Part shown: positions 8,233 through 17,174 of the stretch, piece after piece
How the letters are laid out: each line of letters begins with the position of its first letter
Numbering within the stretch: position 1 is the stretch's first letter
DNA from: Persicobacter diffluens
GTDB taxonomy: Bacteria; Bacteroidota; Bacteroidia; Cytophagales; Cyclobacteriaceae
NCBI RefSeq assembly: GCF_036244895.1
Contig: NZ_BQKE01000001.1
Coordinates: forward strand, 1,426,001 to 1,490,000
Direction of reading: 5' to 3'
DNA: 64,000 nucleotides
Notes under the pieces: generated by a model
What the model was told of the DNA's origin: nothing
Databases searched by the model: none
Seen by the model: only the letters and a program-made list of their open reading frames with translations
Translations under genes and position numbers: made by a program

Positions 8233-10371
8233 ATGAGGCAAATGAAAGTATTTGATCAGAAACACATCAAAAACATTGTCTTGCTCGGCTCTACGAAATC
8301 AGGCAAGACCACGCTGGCCGAGACGATGATGTTCGAAGCTGGCTTAATTAATCGAAGAGGGAAGGTAGAGGAAGAAAATTCCGTTTCCGATTATCATGAA
8401 ATAGAGCATCAGCGCCACAGTTCTGTTTATTCCACTTTGCTTCATACGGAGTGGCGCGATTATAAAATTAACATTCTGGATACCCCCGGCATAGATGATT
8501 TTGTGGGGGAAGTGGTTTCCTCCGTTCGGGCAGCGGATACCTGCTTATTGATGGTGAATGCGCAAACGGGCGTAGAAGTTGGAGATGAACTGGTGTGGCA
8601 ACAAATCGAAAGATTTAAAAAGCCCACCATTTTTATTGTCAATCAATTGGATCACCCTAAAGCTGATTTTGAATTCTCCGTAGAGAGTATCTTCGATACC
8701 TTTGGCAGAAATGCGGTGTTGATGCAATACCCCTTACAGCCTGGCCAGGGCTTTCATCAGATTATTGATTTGCTCAAAATGGTGATGTATGTTTTCCCGG
8801 AAGAAGGAGGACGGCCAGAGAAACGCCCCATTCCCGAGGCAGAGCAAGAAAGAGCCAATGATCTGCACAATGCCTTGGTGGAAAAAGCGGCCGAAAACGA
8901 TGAACGCCTCATGGATCTCTATTTTGAGAAAGGAAATCTGGAGGAAGATGAACTAAGAGAGGGATTACGGATTGGTATGACAAACCATGATGTTTTCCCT
9001 ATTTTTTGTCTTTCTGCTAAGCAAAATATGGGTTCCGGCCGTTTGATGGGCTTTATAGATAATGTAGCACCCGCCTCTGCCGACCTGAAACCTGAGCCCC
9101 TGACGGATGGTGGGGAATTGAATTATGATTTGAATGGCGATCCCACACTTTTCTTTTTCAAAACCATTAATGAACCCTTCCTGGGGAAAGTATCCTATTT
9201 TAAAGTGATTGCCGGTAAGATAACGACTGATCAGGAACTTTATAATCCATCAACAGAGACGACCGAAAGATTGGGGCAACTCTACATCGTAGATGGGAAA
9301 AAACGGCATAATGTGGATGAGTTGGTAGCCGGAGATATTGGCGTTGCGGTGAAATTAAAGCATACCTATACCAACCATACCCTTTGCCTGAAAGGCAAAA
9401 ACACCATTCTGGAGCCTATTACCTTCCCGGAAGAAAGGTTGCGTGTGCATATCTGGTCCGAGTCCAAGGATGAAAATGAAAAGCTGGGAGAAGCTTTGCG
9501 GGAAATTGCCCTGGAAGATCCTACCGTTCGGGTAGAATTTTCGAATGAATTAAAGCAATTGATTTTATCCGCCCAGGGGGATCTGCATCTGGAGACCATC
9601 AAATGGAAGCTTAAAGAAAACTATAATTTAAATGTGATTTGGGAAATGCCGCGTATCCCTTATCGGGAAACCATCCAAAGGCCTGCCGAAGCCACCTATC
9701 GCCATAAAAAGCAATCCGGCGGAGCAGGGCAGTTTGGGGAAGTCCTTCTGAAAATTGATCCCTATTTTGAAGGCATGCCGGAACCCTCCAAGGATTTGCA
9801 TGTCCGTCATAAGGAAGAAATCGATTTGCCCTGGGGAGGAAAGTTGTTGTTTTATAACTGCATTGTGGGGGGTGCTATTGATGCCCGCTTTGTTCCTTCC
9901 ATTAAGAAAGGGGTAATGGAAAAAATGGAAGAGGGTCCTATTACCGGTTCCTATGTTCGGGATGTGCGCGTATTGGTGATGGACGGAAAAATGCACTCGG
10001 TTGATTCCAATGATATCTCCTTCAAAATTGCCGGCGCCAAGGCTTTCTCTTCTGCTTTTGCCCAGGCGAGCCCCAAGATTCTGGAGCCGATTTATTTGGT
10101 CGAAATTACGGTGCCGGATCATCAAATGGGTGATGTGATGACGGAAGTTCAGAGTAGAAGGGGAATGATTTTGGGGATGAATCCGGAGGATGATCATCAG
10201 ATTATCACCACTCAAATTCCACAGTCTGAATTGGGAGATTTCTCTACCTCTTTGAAGTCAATCACCCAGGGAAGAGCACAGTTCCATTGGGAATTTCAGG
10301 ATTATCAGCCCTTACCAGCTAATTTACAGGAAGAGATGGTACGGGAAGCCACAAAACTGATGGAAGCCTAA
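8233..10371 (+). CDS. Elongation factor G-like GTPase
   Basis: 712 residues from ATG 8233; the open frame extends to 8191 but only through a TTG. Layout is that of EF-G: GTPase domain with P-loop GSTKSGKTT (19-27), G3 DTPGIDDF (83-90) and NQLD (137-140) in place of NKxD, then domains II, III, IV and V. The P-loop differs from the GHxDHGKTT of canonical EF-G, as in the second EF-G-like proteins common in Bacteroidota. It stands alone, not in a str operon. It may act in ribosome translocation, recycling or a stress role; the specific role is not shown by sequence. A strong terminator follows. Confidence 0.85.
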   Translation: MRQMKVFDQKHIKNIVLLGSTKSGKTTLAETMMFEAGLINRRGKVEEENSVSDYHEIEHQRHSSVYSTLLHTEWRDYKINILDTPGIDDFVGEVVSSVRAADTCLLMVNAQTGVEVGDELVWQQIERFKKPTIFIVNQLDHPKADFEFSVESIFDTFGRNAVLMQYPLQPGQGFHQIIDLLKMVMYVFPEEGGRPEKRPIPEAEQERANDLHNALVEKAAENDERLMDLYFEKGNLEEDELREGLRIGMTNHDVFPIFCLSAKQNMGSGRLMGFIDNVAPASADLKPEPLTDGGELNYDLNGDPTLFFFKTINEPFLGKVSYFKVIAGKITTDQELYNPSTETTERLGQLYIVDGKKRHNVDELVAGDIGVAVKLKHTYTNHTLCLKGKNTILEPITFPEERLRVHIWSESKDENEKLGEALREIALEDPTVRVEFSNELKQLILSAQGDLHLETIKWKLKENYNLNVIWEMPRIPYRETIQRPAEATYRHKKQSGGAGQFGEVLLKIDPYFEGMPEPSKDLHVRHKEEIDLPWGGKLLFYNCIVGGAIDARFVPSIKKGVMEKMEEGPITGSYVRDVRVLVMDGKMHSVDSNDISFKIAGAKAFSSAFAQASPKILEPIYLVEITVPDHQMGDVMTEVQSRRGMILGMNPEDDHQIITTQIPQSELGDFSTSLKSITQGRAQFHWEFQDYQPLPANLQEEMVREATKLMEA

Positions 10372-10394
10372 TTGATAGTTGACTTTTTATAGAG

Positions 10395-10428
10395 AATGGC
10401 GATCCGGAAAAGGGTCGCCATTTTTTTT
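10395..10428 (+). terminator. Intrinsic terminator of EF-G-like gene
   Basis: AATGGCGATCC and GGGTCGCCATT form a long stem, followed by eight T residues. Confidence 0.9.
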
Positions 10429-10429
10429 A

Positions 10430-10827
10430 TCTGCATGGTATGTTATGGTAGAAGGCAAACGTTTTTATTAATAGGGATGAATGCGGAAATGTGCTTTTAA
10501 GCCGCCATAGAGCTATTTTTTTTGTGCTGAAAGAGTCGGTGGAAGCGAGATGTCGAAGGGAGGAACCAGCCTTAAGATTCGGTTTTCGATAAAGGTTTTT
10601 TTGCCAAAAACTTAAGGGGCTTATCTTAAATTGTTACTGACGATTAACCCCAATTTTAAGCGTTTTTTAGCCAAAATACAGGACGAAAATTTGAAGAATT
10701 GTGGAAGGGAGGCCCCTTCTCTCGAGAGAATAGTAGCCATATTGCTGAATATTATCTGAAATCAATTTCAATAATTCAAATTTGAAGTCTGGTGGTTTTC
10801 TACACGCTTGCCAACTATTTAAATAAG
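10430..10827. other. Upstream region of fucosidase gene
   Basis: About 400 bp with no coding frame. It contains a loose inverted repeat around CTTAAGGGG ... CCCCAATTTTAAG (about 10610-10663). No clear promoter box or known riboswitch was seen. Confidence 0.4.
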
Positions 10828-12939
10828 ATGATGAAACGAAAGTTTACCCTATTTTTTAGCTCATTGCTTTTAAGCGTATTTTTCCATCAGACGCAGGCGC
10901 AACCACAAAGAGCACATGATCCCAGAATGGATTGGTTTGAAGAGGCCAAATTTGGGCTGTTTATCCACTGGGGTGTAAATGCCATTTGGGAAGGAGTATA
11001 TCATGGAGAAGAGACCCCCCGGTATGCAGAGTGGATTATGCATAATTCCCGCATACCCATTCCTGAGTACAGAGAAGTCGCCAAGGATTTTTACCCCGAT
11101 CAGTATGATCCGGAATATTGGGTGAAATTAGCCAAAGAGGCGGGCATGAAATACCTGGTCATTACCACCAAGCACCATGATGGTTTTGCCTTGTTTGACT
11201 CCCAATACTCGGACTGGAATGCCGTTCAGGCCACCAAATGGGGGAAAGATTTGATCAAGCCCCTGGCAGATGCCTGTCAACGGGAAGGGATTAAATTAGG
11301 CTTTTATTATTCTCATTCTCTGGACTGGGTAAATGGAGGATACGTAAAGCAACACTGGGATCCGGAACATGCAGCTCCCATTTCTTTTGATGAGTATTTG
11401 CAGCAGGTGGCCTATCCGCAAGTGACGGAATTGTTGGAAAACTATGGCGCAGTGGATATCATGTGGTGGGATATGCCCAAAGCCATGAGTGTGGAGCGGA
11501 CCCAACCTTTTAAAACACTACTGGAAGAACAATACCCTCAAATCATTCAGAATACCCGACTGGGTAATCGAAAAATGGGCGCTTTTTGCGGGGACTTTGA
11601 AACGCCGGAGCAAAATATTCCGGAATTTGTGCAGTTGGATAAATATTGGGAATCTTGCATGACCATGAATCACAACTGGTCCTATAGAAAAAGTGATCAG
11701 GACTGGAAATCACTGAAAGATTTACTGATCAATTTGACCCAGTCAGTGTCAAAGGGTGGAAATTATTTATTAAATATAGGGCCGAAACCGGATGGCAGCA
11801 TCCCTCAGGCTAGTATTGAACGCCTGGAAGGTTTTGCAGACTGGATGTCTGTAAATGCTGAAGCTATTCATGGAAGCAGCCATACCCCATTTAAGCATTT
11901 GCCTTTTTACGGAACGTGTACGCAAAAGGACAATATTTTATACTTCCACATCTATGATTGGCCGGGAGATCAGAAATTGCTAATTCCGGGATTGAAAAAT
12001 GAAATCAGTCGGGCATATTTGCTGGCAGATGACCAACAGGCGCTCCATTGGGAAAAGACAGCCCTTGGGCCCGAACTTCAATTGCCTTTTCATGCAACCG
12101 ATCCCAATGTGAGTGTATTGGCTGTAGAGGTAGCAGGGGAATTGCAAATAGCAGAAGTAGACGTGGAAGAGCTTCAGGCAGGGAATTTATATTCTGCTCA
12201 AAAGGCCAAGATAGCGGGTCAGCAGTATTTTGACGCGAAGACCAAATTGGTGCAAAACTGGAAGAATAAAGGCGAATCTCTTTCCTGGGAAGTGGATATC
12301 AGGCAGCCGGGCCTTTATCGCTTAAGTAGTTTGGTAGATTTCCCCAAAAAGTCAGGGGATTATCACTTTTCTTTGGAATTTGATGGTAAGCTGCTTCAGC
12401 TTCAGTACCCCTCAAGAGAAAGAGGGCAAGTGCACAGTACTGTTTTTAAAATGGGCAGCGTGGCCTTTGAAAGTGCGGGGCGATATACCATGAAAATGAC
12501 TTTGTTGGAAGATCAGGAAATGCCATTTGCGTTCAAAAAAATTCAATTAGATCCGCTTACATTAAGTCAAAATTCGGATGCGCAGGTGGTGCTACTGGCA
12601 AAGGAAGCCATTTTAGAAAAAGGCTTATGGGTGCAGCATAATTCTTACTTGGGAGGCTGGTCAGCAGAGGGCAGTGCCTCCTGGCCATTCCTGATTACGG
12701 AGCAAAGTGGGGAGTTTGATTTATGGATTTCTTTGCGAAACAGCATTCCGCAAGCTATTACGGTTTGGGTGAATCAGGAAGCTTACTCCTTTCAGGTTCC
12801 GGCGACCACTAATGGTTTACAGCAATTAAAGGTGGGTCGAATTAATGTACCGGAGAGTGGCCAAAATCAATTGAAAGTGCAGGTGTCCGAGGTGGATAAA
12901 GCTTCCGCACTGAATATAGAAAAAATCATTTTGAAATAA
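10828..12939 (+). CDS. GH29 alpha-L-fucosidase, secreted
   Basis: 704 residues from ATG 10828 (second ATG at 10831), with a signal peptide ending near HQTQAQ. The catalytic domain opens with DWFEEAKFGLFIHWG and contains TTKHHDGFALFDS, both typical of GH29. The expected nucleophile is Asp215 in VDIMWWDMP. The enzyme removes alpha-L-fucose from glycans. After the barrel (about 30-360) come beta-rich C-terminal modules ending NIEKIILK; no T9SS tail is evident, so it may be periplasmic. It is close to the GH16/GH86 locus but separated by the EF-G-like gene, so a shared substrate is only a guess. Confidence 0.93.
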   Translation: MMKRKFTLFFSSLLLSVFFHQTQAQPQRAHDPRMDWFEEAKFGLFIHWGVNAIWEGVYHGEETPRYAEWIMHNSRIPIPEYREVAKDFYPDQYDPEYWVKLAKEAGMKYLVITTKHHDGFALFDSQYSDWNAVQATKWGKDLIKPLADACQREGIKLGFYYSHSLDWVNGGYVKQHWDPEHAAPISFDEYLQQVAYPQVTELLENYGAVDIMWWDMPKAMSVERTQPFKTLLEEQYPQIIQNTRLGNRKMGAFCGDFETPEQNIPEFVQLDKYWESCMTMNHNWSYRKSDQDWKSLKDLLINLTQSVSKGGNYLLNIGPKPDGSIPQASIERLEGFADWMSVNAEAIHGSSHTPFKHLPFYGTCTQKDNILYFHIYDWPGDQKLLIPGLKNEISRAYLLADDQQALHWEKTALGPELQLPFHATDPNVSVLAVEVAGELQIAEVDVEELQAGNLYSAQKAKIAGQQYFDAKTKLVQNWKNKGESLSWEVDIRQPGLYRLSSLVDFPKKSGDYHFSLEFDGKLLQLQYPSRERGQVHSTVFKMGSVAFESAGRYTMKMTLLEDQEMPFAFKKIQLDPLTLSQNSDAQVVLLAKEAILEKGLWVQHNSYLGGWSAEGSASWPFLITEQSGEFDLWISLRNSIPQAITVWVNQEAYSFQVPATTNGLQQLKVGRINVPESGQNQLKVQVSEVDKASALNIEKIILK

Positions 12940-12950
12940 AGTATGGGTTT

Positions 12951-13161
12951 TTAGCCGAATTAAATTCTGGATTAGCTGCAAGGTGGGAAAAATGAAGGGA
13001 TTTTTCCTATTTCGAGTTTTTTCCAAGTAAGCAGATGAGAGAGGAGATAAAAAGCTTAGCCCAATTTGGGCTATTGGAAATCAACGAAAAATATTATGAT
13101 TGACCAATAGGGAAGGGCCTGGTTTGCCTTAAAGTATTCCGCGGGGAATAATTCGGGCTAA
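12951..13161 (+). repeat. Family A intergenic repeat, copy A3
   Basis: Starts TTAGCCGAATTAAATTCTGG 11 bases after the fucosidase stop and ends GGGGAATAATTCGGGCTAA. The core contains CCTATTTCGAGTTTTTTCCA and AGCCCAATTTGGGCT. Confidence 0.8.
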
Positions 13162-13203
13162 TAATACGCTTGTATCATGATTTCAAATGAGCCTGAGTTA
13201 GGG

Positions 13204-13240
13204 AAAAGGCTGCTTTCTTTTTAGGGAGTGGCCTTTTTTG
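13204..13240 (+). terminator. Possible terminator upstream of maf
   Basis: AAAAGGC ... GCCTTTTTT stem with a long loop and a T run. It probably ends transcription from the fucosidase side, past repeat A3. Confidence 0.6.
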
Positions 13241-13274
13241 CTGTCCGGCATTTAGATTATTTTTATCTTGCGAC

Positions 13275-13844
13275 ATGATTGATCAGAAAAAAATCATTTT
13301 AGCTTCCCAGTCACCCCGAAGAAGGGAGCTATTAGCCGCAATGCGTTTTCCTTATGAGGCCATTAGCCTGGATGTGGATGAAAGCTTTCCTGCTGATATG
13401 CCTGCTGAAGAGGTGGCGGCTTACTTAGCGGAGAAAAAAGCCAAAGCCTATACACTTAAAACAGATGAATTAGTAATAGCCTCCGACACGGTGGTCGTGG
13501 TGGATGGAAAGGTATTAGGGAAGCCCGCTGATGCCGATGAAGCTTTTCAAATGCTGCAGAGCATGTCTGGCAAACAGCATCAGGTCATTTCCGGTTTTTG
13601 TATTCGCGACGAACACCAACAGGTAGTGGGGGATGAAACCACCGAAGTCTTTTTTCGGGAATTGGAAGCCGAAGAAATCAATTATTACATTGAACATTAT
13701 AAGCCTTATGATAAAGCGGGGGCTTATGGTATTCAGGAATGGATTGGCATGATCGGCATCAGCCGCATTGAAGGCTCTTATTATAATGTGATGGGGTTGC
13801 CGGTGCAGCAGGTTTATGAGGAACTCAAAAATTGGTCAAAATAA
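13275..13844 (+). CDS. maf: Maf-like nucleoside triphosphate pyrophosphatase
   Basis: 189 residues. The N-terminal signature ILASQSPRRRELLAAM and the ASDTVVVVDGKVLGKPADADEA region are diagnostic for Maf/YhdE proteins. These hydrolyse non-canonical or canonical dTTP/UTP to the monophosphate and are linked to control of septum formation. The later motif KPYDKAGAYGIQE is also conserved. The length is normal. It is a single-gene unit: a possible terminator lies upstream and a strong one directly after the stop. A TTATCTTGCGAC stretch just before the ATG shows no clear Shine-Dalgarno, as is usual in this phylum. Confidence 0.95.
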   Translation: MIDQKKIILASQSPRRRELLAAMRFPYEAISLDVDESFPADMPAEEVAAYLAEKKAKAYTLKTDELVIASDTVVVVDGKVLGKPADADEAFQMLQSMSGKQHQVISGFCIRDEHQQVVGDETTEVFFRELEAEEINYYIEHYKPYDKAGAYGIQEWIGMIGISRIEGSYYNVMGLPVQQVYEELKNWSK

Positions 13845-13879
13845 AAGCTCCTCTGGCTTTGCCATTACGAGGAGCTTTT
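13843..13879 (+). terminator. Intrinsic terminator of maf
   Basis: AAAAGCTCCTC and GAGGAGCTTTT form an 11-bp perfect stem right at the stop codon. Confidence 0.85.
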
Positions 13880-14090
13880 GTCATAACCCAACATTAACCT
13901 GTCTAAATAAGGGCAATTAATTTGCCGACTGTATCTAAGTGGGTTAAAATCAGCTTATTGTGGATAAAAATATAGAGAGAGTACAGAAATTTTCTCATTT
14001 TTGGACAATAGACAGCTTTTCTTTGAAAAATATTTTCTCAAATTGAAAGAGAAATTCCCATTGTGGGAAAAATGATGAAAGGATATTGAA

Positions 14091-15068
14091 ATGAATATAG
14101 GAGACAGAGTAAGATTAATGCACGATAATCAGGAGGGGATTATCGTCAATGTTACCAAGAATAATATTGTAGAAATTGAAATTGAGGATGGTTTCGTGAT
14201 TCCCGTTTCAGCCAGAGAAGTGGTGGTGGTCGCCAAAGAGGAAACAGACTATTTTGGGGAAGGAGGAGCTTCGACCACTCAAAATGTAAAAGAAGTGGAG
14301 GCGGTGCAGCCCAAAGTGGTGAATTCTGAGCGAGGAGTTTTTATGGCCTATACCAAACTGGGACATGAAATTCTGGAAGCCATTTTGATCAATAATACAG
14401 ATTATTCGATTGTTTATTCCGTGAGTGAGGAAACCACCACTGGCAATCAGCAAGGAGTCTCGGCTGGCGTGATCTTACCTAAAAACTATCAACGCCTGCA
14501 TAAAAAGACGATTCGTTCTTTTGATGAATGGCCGGCTTTAGTGGTGCGCTATATGCTACATTCGGAGGATTATTTTGAAAATACCGGATTGTTCCAACGT
14601 CGATTGAAATTCCGGGCTTCCAATTTCTTTAAGGTCGAAAAAGAGGCACCGGTATTGAATGAGAAGGCCTATGTCGTGCAAATTGATCAGGATCTGAAAG
14701 CAGTAGATGCCCAGGAAATCCATTCTAAAATGTCGCAAAAGCAAGCTGCCGCAACTTTGACAGGAGGTGCGGAAAAAGTAGTGCGCCCTGCCGACAAGGT
14801 AGATTTGCATATTGAAAAAATAAGTGCTGATCATGAATTCCTGAAAAAGGAGGAGATGCTGGAGCTGCAGATGGAAGTGTTCGCCAAAAAACTGGATGAT
14901 GCCATTGCCACCGGCATGGATGAAATCGTGTTTGTTCACGGAATCGGAAACGGGACTTTAAGAAATAAAATTCATAAGTATCTCTCCAAGGCCGCTCATA
15001 TCAAATTTTATGAGGAAACAGAACGAACCCGCTTTGGCTTTGCCGCTACCCGGGTGAAAATTCATTAA
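14091..15068 (+). CDS. DUF2027-Smr domain protein
   Basis: 325 residues. The N-terminal part (MNIGDRVRLMHDNQEGIIV) and the middle match the DUF2027 proteins of Bacteroidota. The C-terminal about 85 residues are an Smr domain: VDLHIEKI, then EIVFVHGIGNGTLRNKIHKYL. This is the pattern of the MutS2 C-terminal nuclease domain, with VHGxGxG replaced by VHGIGNG. Smr domains nick or bind nucleic acids, including stalled-ribosome mRNA in other groups. The role here is unknown. It is flanked by maf upstream and RNase P RNA downstream and appears to be a single-gene unit. Confidence 0.88.
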   Translation: MNIGDRVRLMHDNQEGIIVNVTKNNIVEIEIEDGFVIPVSAREVVVVAKEETDYFGEGGASTTQNVKEVEAVQPKVVNSERGVFMAYTKLGHEILEAILINNTDYSIVYSVSEETTTGNQQGVSAGVILPKNYQRLHKKTIRSFDEWPALVVRYMLHSEDYFENTGLFQRRLKFRASNFFKVEKEAPVLNEKAYVVQIDQDLKAVDAQEIHSKMSQKQAAATLTGGAEKVVRPADKVDLHIEKISADHEFLKKEEMLELQMEVFAKKLDDAIATGMDEIVFVHGIGNGTLRNKIHKYLSKAAHIKFYEETERTRFGFAATRVKIH

Positions 15069-15225
15069 GTCCTTCGATAAAAGTGGGAACCTTTCCATCC
15101 AATTTTATCGTCTAAATATTAAGATTCTAATCGCACTATGCCTTCTTTTTATGCATTTGATTAGAATTTGACCAAAAATGCGAAAATTTTGAGGTTCGTA
15201 GTGTTATTTTACCTGTGGACCTCTT

Positions 15226-15233
15226 TATATTTG
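15226..15233 (+). promoter_or_regulatory. -7 box TATATTTG of rnpB
   Basis: Matches the Bacteroidota TAnnTTTG consensus and lies 7 bases before the predicted 5' end of RNase P RNA. A good -33 TTTG is not seen at the usual distance. Confidence 0.65.
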
Positions 15234-15240
15234 TAGCCTT

Positions 15241-15607
15241 GTGCAAGCTGGCTTATCGCTCCTGTTATGCAGGTGAGGAAAGTCCGGGCAACATAGAGTA
15301 CCATACTTCCTAACGGGAAGGGCGCTGCCTTGGCAGTGTACAGAAAGTGCCACAGAAAATATACCGCTCCTCGGAGTAAGGGTGAAATGGTGGGGTAAGA
15401 GCCCACCGCGCTACTGGTGACAGTAGTGGCAGGGTAAACCTTATGGGTTGAAAGACCAAATATACCGGCAGCTCGTGCTTCGGCGCGATAAGGGCGACTC
15501 GTCCGATGTCGGAGGGTAGGTTGATTGAGCCTGTTGGTGACGACAGGCCCAGATAAATGATAAGCATATTCTTCGGAGTATACAGAACCCGGCTTATAGG
15601 CTTGCAC
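15241..15607 (+). ncRNA. rnpB: RNase P RNA (M1-type)
   Basis: Catalytic RNA that trims tRNA 5' leaders. Diagnostic conserved blocks are present in order: GAGGAAAGTCCGGGC near the 5' end, AGGGTGAAA, GTAAGAGCCCACCGCG, GGCAGGGTAAACC, CCCAGATAAATGAT and ACAGAACCCGGCTTAT at the 3' end. The first and last bases pair as helix P1 (GTGCAAGC with GCTTGCAC), which fixes the limits. It lies between the DUF2027-Smr gene and the response regulator gene on the same strand. Confidence 0.97.
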
Positions 15608-15674
15608 ATACTTTATTGTTTTTACCCCGCTAACCACGGGCCAAACTATATTCTGCTTTTGAACTACTAACGAC

Positions 15675-16832
15675 ATGCCTAAGATTCTAATAATTGATGA
15701 TGAGCGCAGCATCCGGATGACCCTGAAGGAAATTCTGGAATATGAAAAATTTTCTGTAGATGAAGCCGGAGACGGTGAGGAGGGTTTGAAAAAGCTGCAA
15801 ATGGGTTCCTATGACGTAGTCCTGTGTGATATCAAAATGCCAAAAATGGATGGTATGGAGGTGTTGGAGAAAGCACAGGAGTTGGGCATTGAAACCCAGT
15901 TTGTCATGATTTCTGCACATGGTTCTATTGAAACGGCTGTTGAGGCTACCAAAATGGGCGCTTTTGATTTCGTTCCCAAGCCGCCGGATTTGAACCGATT
16001 GCTATTGACTTTACGCAATGCCATGGACAAAAAGAGCCTGGTGAAAGAAACCACAGTCTTGAAGAAAAAGGTGGCGCGTAAATATGAAATGGTTGGTAGT
16101 TCCTCTTCTCTTTCTGATGTACAGTCGATGATTGACAAGGTAGCGCCTACCGACGCCCGGGTATTGATTACCGGACCGAATGGGACGGGTAAGGAATTGG
16201 TGGCTCGTGCCTTGCATGCCAAAAGTGAAAGATCTGGTTCTCCATTGGTAGAAGTCAACTGTGCTGCGATACCTTCTGAATTGATCGAAAGTGAATTGTT
16301 CGGGCACGAGAAAGGTTCTTTTACCTCTGCCGTGAAGCAGCGTATTGGTAAGTTTGAGCAGGCTAATGGTGGCACCTTATTTTTGGATGAGATTGGAGAT
16401 ATGTCGCTTTCTGCTCAGGCCAAGGTGTTAAGAGCCTTGCAAGAGCATAAAATTACCCGTGTGGGTGGTGATAAGGATATCAAGGTGAATGTTCGTGTTT
16501 TTGCGGCGACCAATAAGGACCTGAAGCAGGAGATTGCTGACGGTAATTTCCGGGAAGACCTTTACCACCGCCTGTCAGTGATCGTGGTTCAGGTACCGGC
16601 GCTGAAAGATCGCCTGGAGGAGATACCGGAATTGGTTGGGAAGTTTTTGGGAGATATTGCCATGGAGTATGGAACTGCCCCCAAGACGATCGAGGATGAT
16701 GCCATAAAAGAACTGCAAAAGGGAGAATGGACGGGTAACATCCGGGAGCTTCGAAATGTAGTAGAACGTTTGGTAATCATGTCGGATAAGTCGATTACCG
16801 CCGAGGATGTTAAGAAATATGTAGAGTTTTAA
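15675..16832 (+). CDS. NtrC-family response regulator without HTH domain
   Basis: 385 residues. A receiver domain (1-115, phospho-acceptor Asp52 in LCDIKMPKMDG) is followed by a sigma-54-type AAA+ domain: Walker A GPNGTGKE (167-174), the loop usually GAFTGA read here as GSFTSA (214-219), Walker B GGTLFLDEIGD and the terminal GNIRELRNVVERL. The protein ends at VKKYVEF, right after the AAA+ domain, so the Fis-type DNA-binding helix-turn-helix is missing. It may act without binding DNA, or through a partner. No histidine kinase is adjacent. ATG 15675 follows rnpB by 68 bp. A strong terminator follows. Confidence 0.92.
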   Translation: MPKILIIDDERSIRMTLKEILEYEKFSVDEAGDGEEGLKKLQMGSYDVVLCDIKMPKMDGMEVLEKAQELGIETQFVMISAHGSIETAVEATKMGAFDFVPKPPDLNRLLLTLRNAMDKKSLVKETTVLKKKVARKYEMVGSSSSLSDVQSMIDKVAPTDARVLITGPNGTGKELVARALHAKSERSGSPLVEVNCAAIPSELIESELFGHEKGSFTSAVKQRIGKFEQANGGTLFLDEIGDMSLSAQAKVLRALQEHKITRVGGDKDIKVNVRVFAATNKDLKQEIADGNFREDLYHRLSVIVVQVPALKDRLEEIPELVGKFLGDIAMEYGTAPKTIEDDAIKELQKGEWTGNIRELRNVVERLVIMSDKSITAEDVKKYVEF

Positions 16833-16840
16833 ATAGAAAA

Positions 16841-16871
16841 AACCACCGAAAATGCTTCGGTGGTTTTTTTT
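16841..16871 (+). terminator. Intrinsic terminator of response regulator gene
   Basis: AACCACCGAA, loop AATGC, TTCGGTGGTT, then a T run. Confidence 0.92.
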
Positions 16872-16873
16872 AT

Positions 16874-16906
16874 TACAAAAAAAGCCCGAAGACGGACTTT
16901 TTATTT
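16874..16906 (-). terminator. Terminator of the small lipoprotein gene
   Basis: AAAAAAAGCCCGAAGACGGACTTTTT forms a stem flanked by A and T runs, so it can work in both directions. It lies just after the stop of the minus-strand gene at 16920-17069. Confidence 0.7.
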
Positions 16907-16919
16907 ATTTCTCTAAGTA

Positions 16920-17069
16920 TTAAGCGTTTTCCTGCTCTTGCTGAGTTTCATCTGCTGTTTGTTGAACCGGCTCTTCAACATTTACTTTTGAATAGGTAGG
17001 GCAAGTATACTGTGTACAAGCTCCCATACTAAACAATACCACCACCAACGCGAGTAATTTCAATTTCAT
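16920..17069 (-). CDS. Small (49 aa) putative lipoprotein
   Basis: A short gene with ATG at 17069 and TAA at 16920. The N-terminus MKLKLLALVVVLFSMGAC is a lipoprotein signal with Cys18 as lipid site. The mature peptide is about 32 residues: CTQYTCPTYSKVN, then a Glu/Gln-rich tail. I do not recognise a named family. The clean signal peptide, the terminator after it, and the codon use of its neighbours support a real gene. It is probably anchored to the inner or outer membrane facing the periplasm. Function unknown. Confidence 0.75.
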   Translation of the reverse strand: MKLKLLALVVVLFSMGACTQYTCPTYSKVNVEEPVQQTADETQQEQENA

Positions 17070-17174
17070 CTCTTTCAGGCTTTAAGGGTTATATTTTATT
17101 TATATTTTTTTCAATTAAAATAATATCCATTTGAGCATCTAAGATATTATAAATATATTTTTTTCCAAAATTTT

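Noticed and set aside
9628..10215. 195-codon minus-strand frame
   Set aside because: It lies fully inside the EF-G-like gene and has no protein features; shadow frame.
10610..10663. Riboswitch or attenuator before the fucosidase gene
   Set aside because: Only a loose inverted repeat with no known RNA motif or T run.
12826..13026. 66-codon minus-strand frame
   Set aside because: Formed by the fucosidase 3' end plus repeat A3.
15209..15712. Minus-strand open frames of 167 and 99 codons
   Set aside because: They lie across RNase P RNA, whose conserved blocks explain the sequence; no protein family features.
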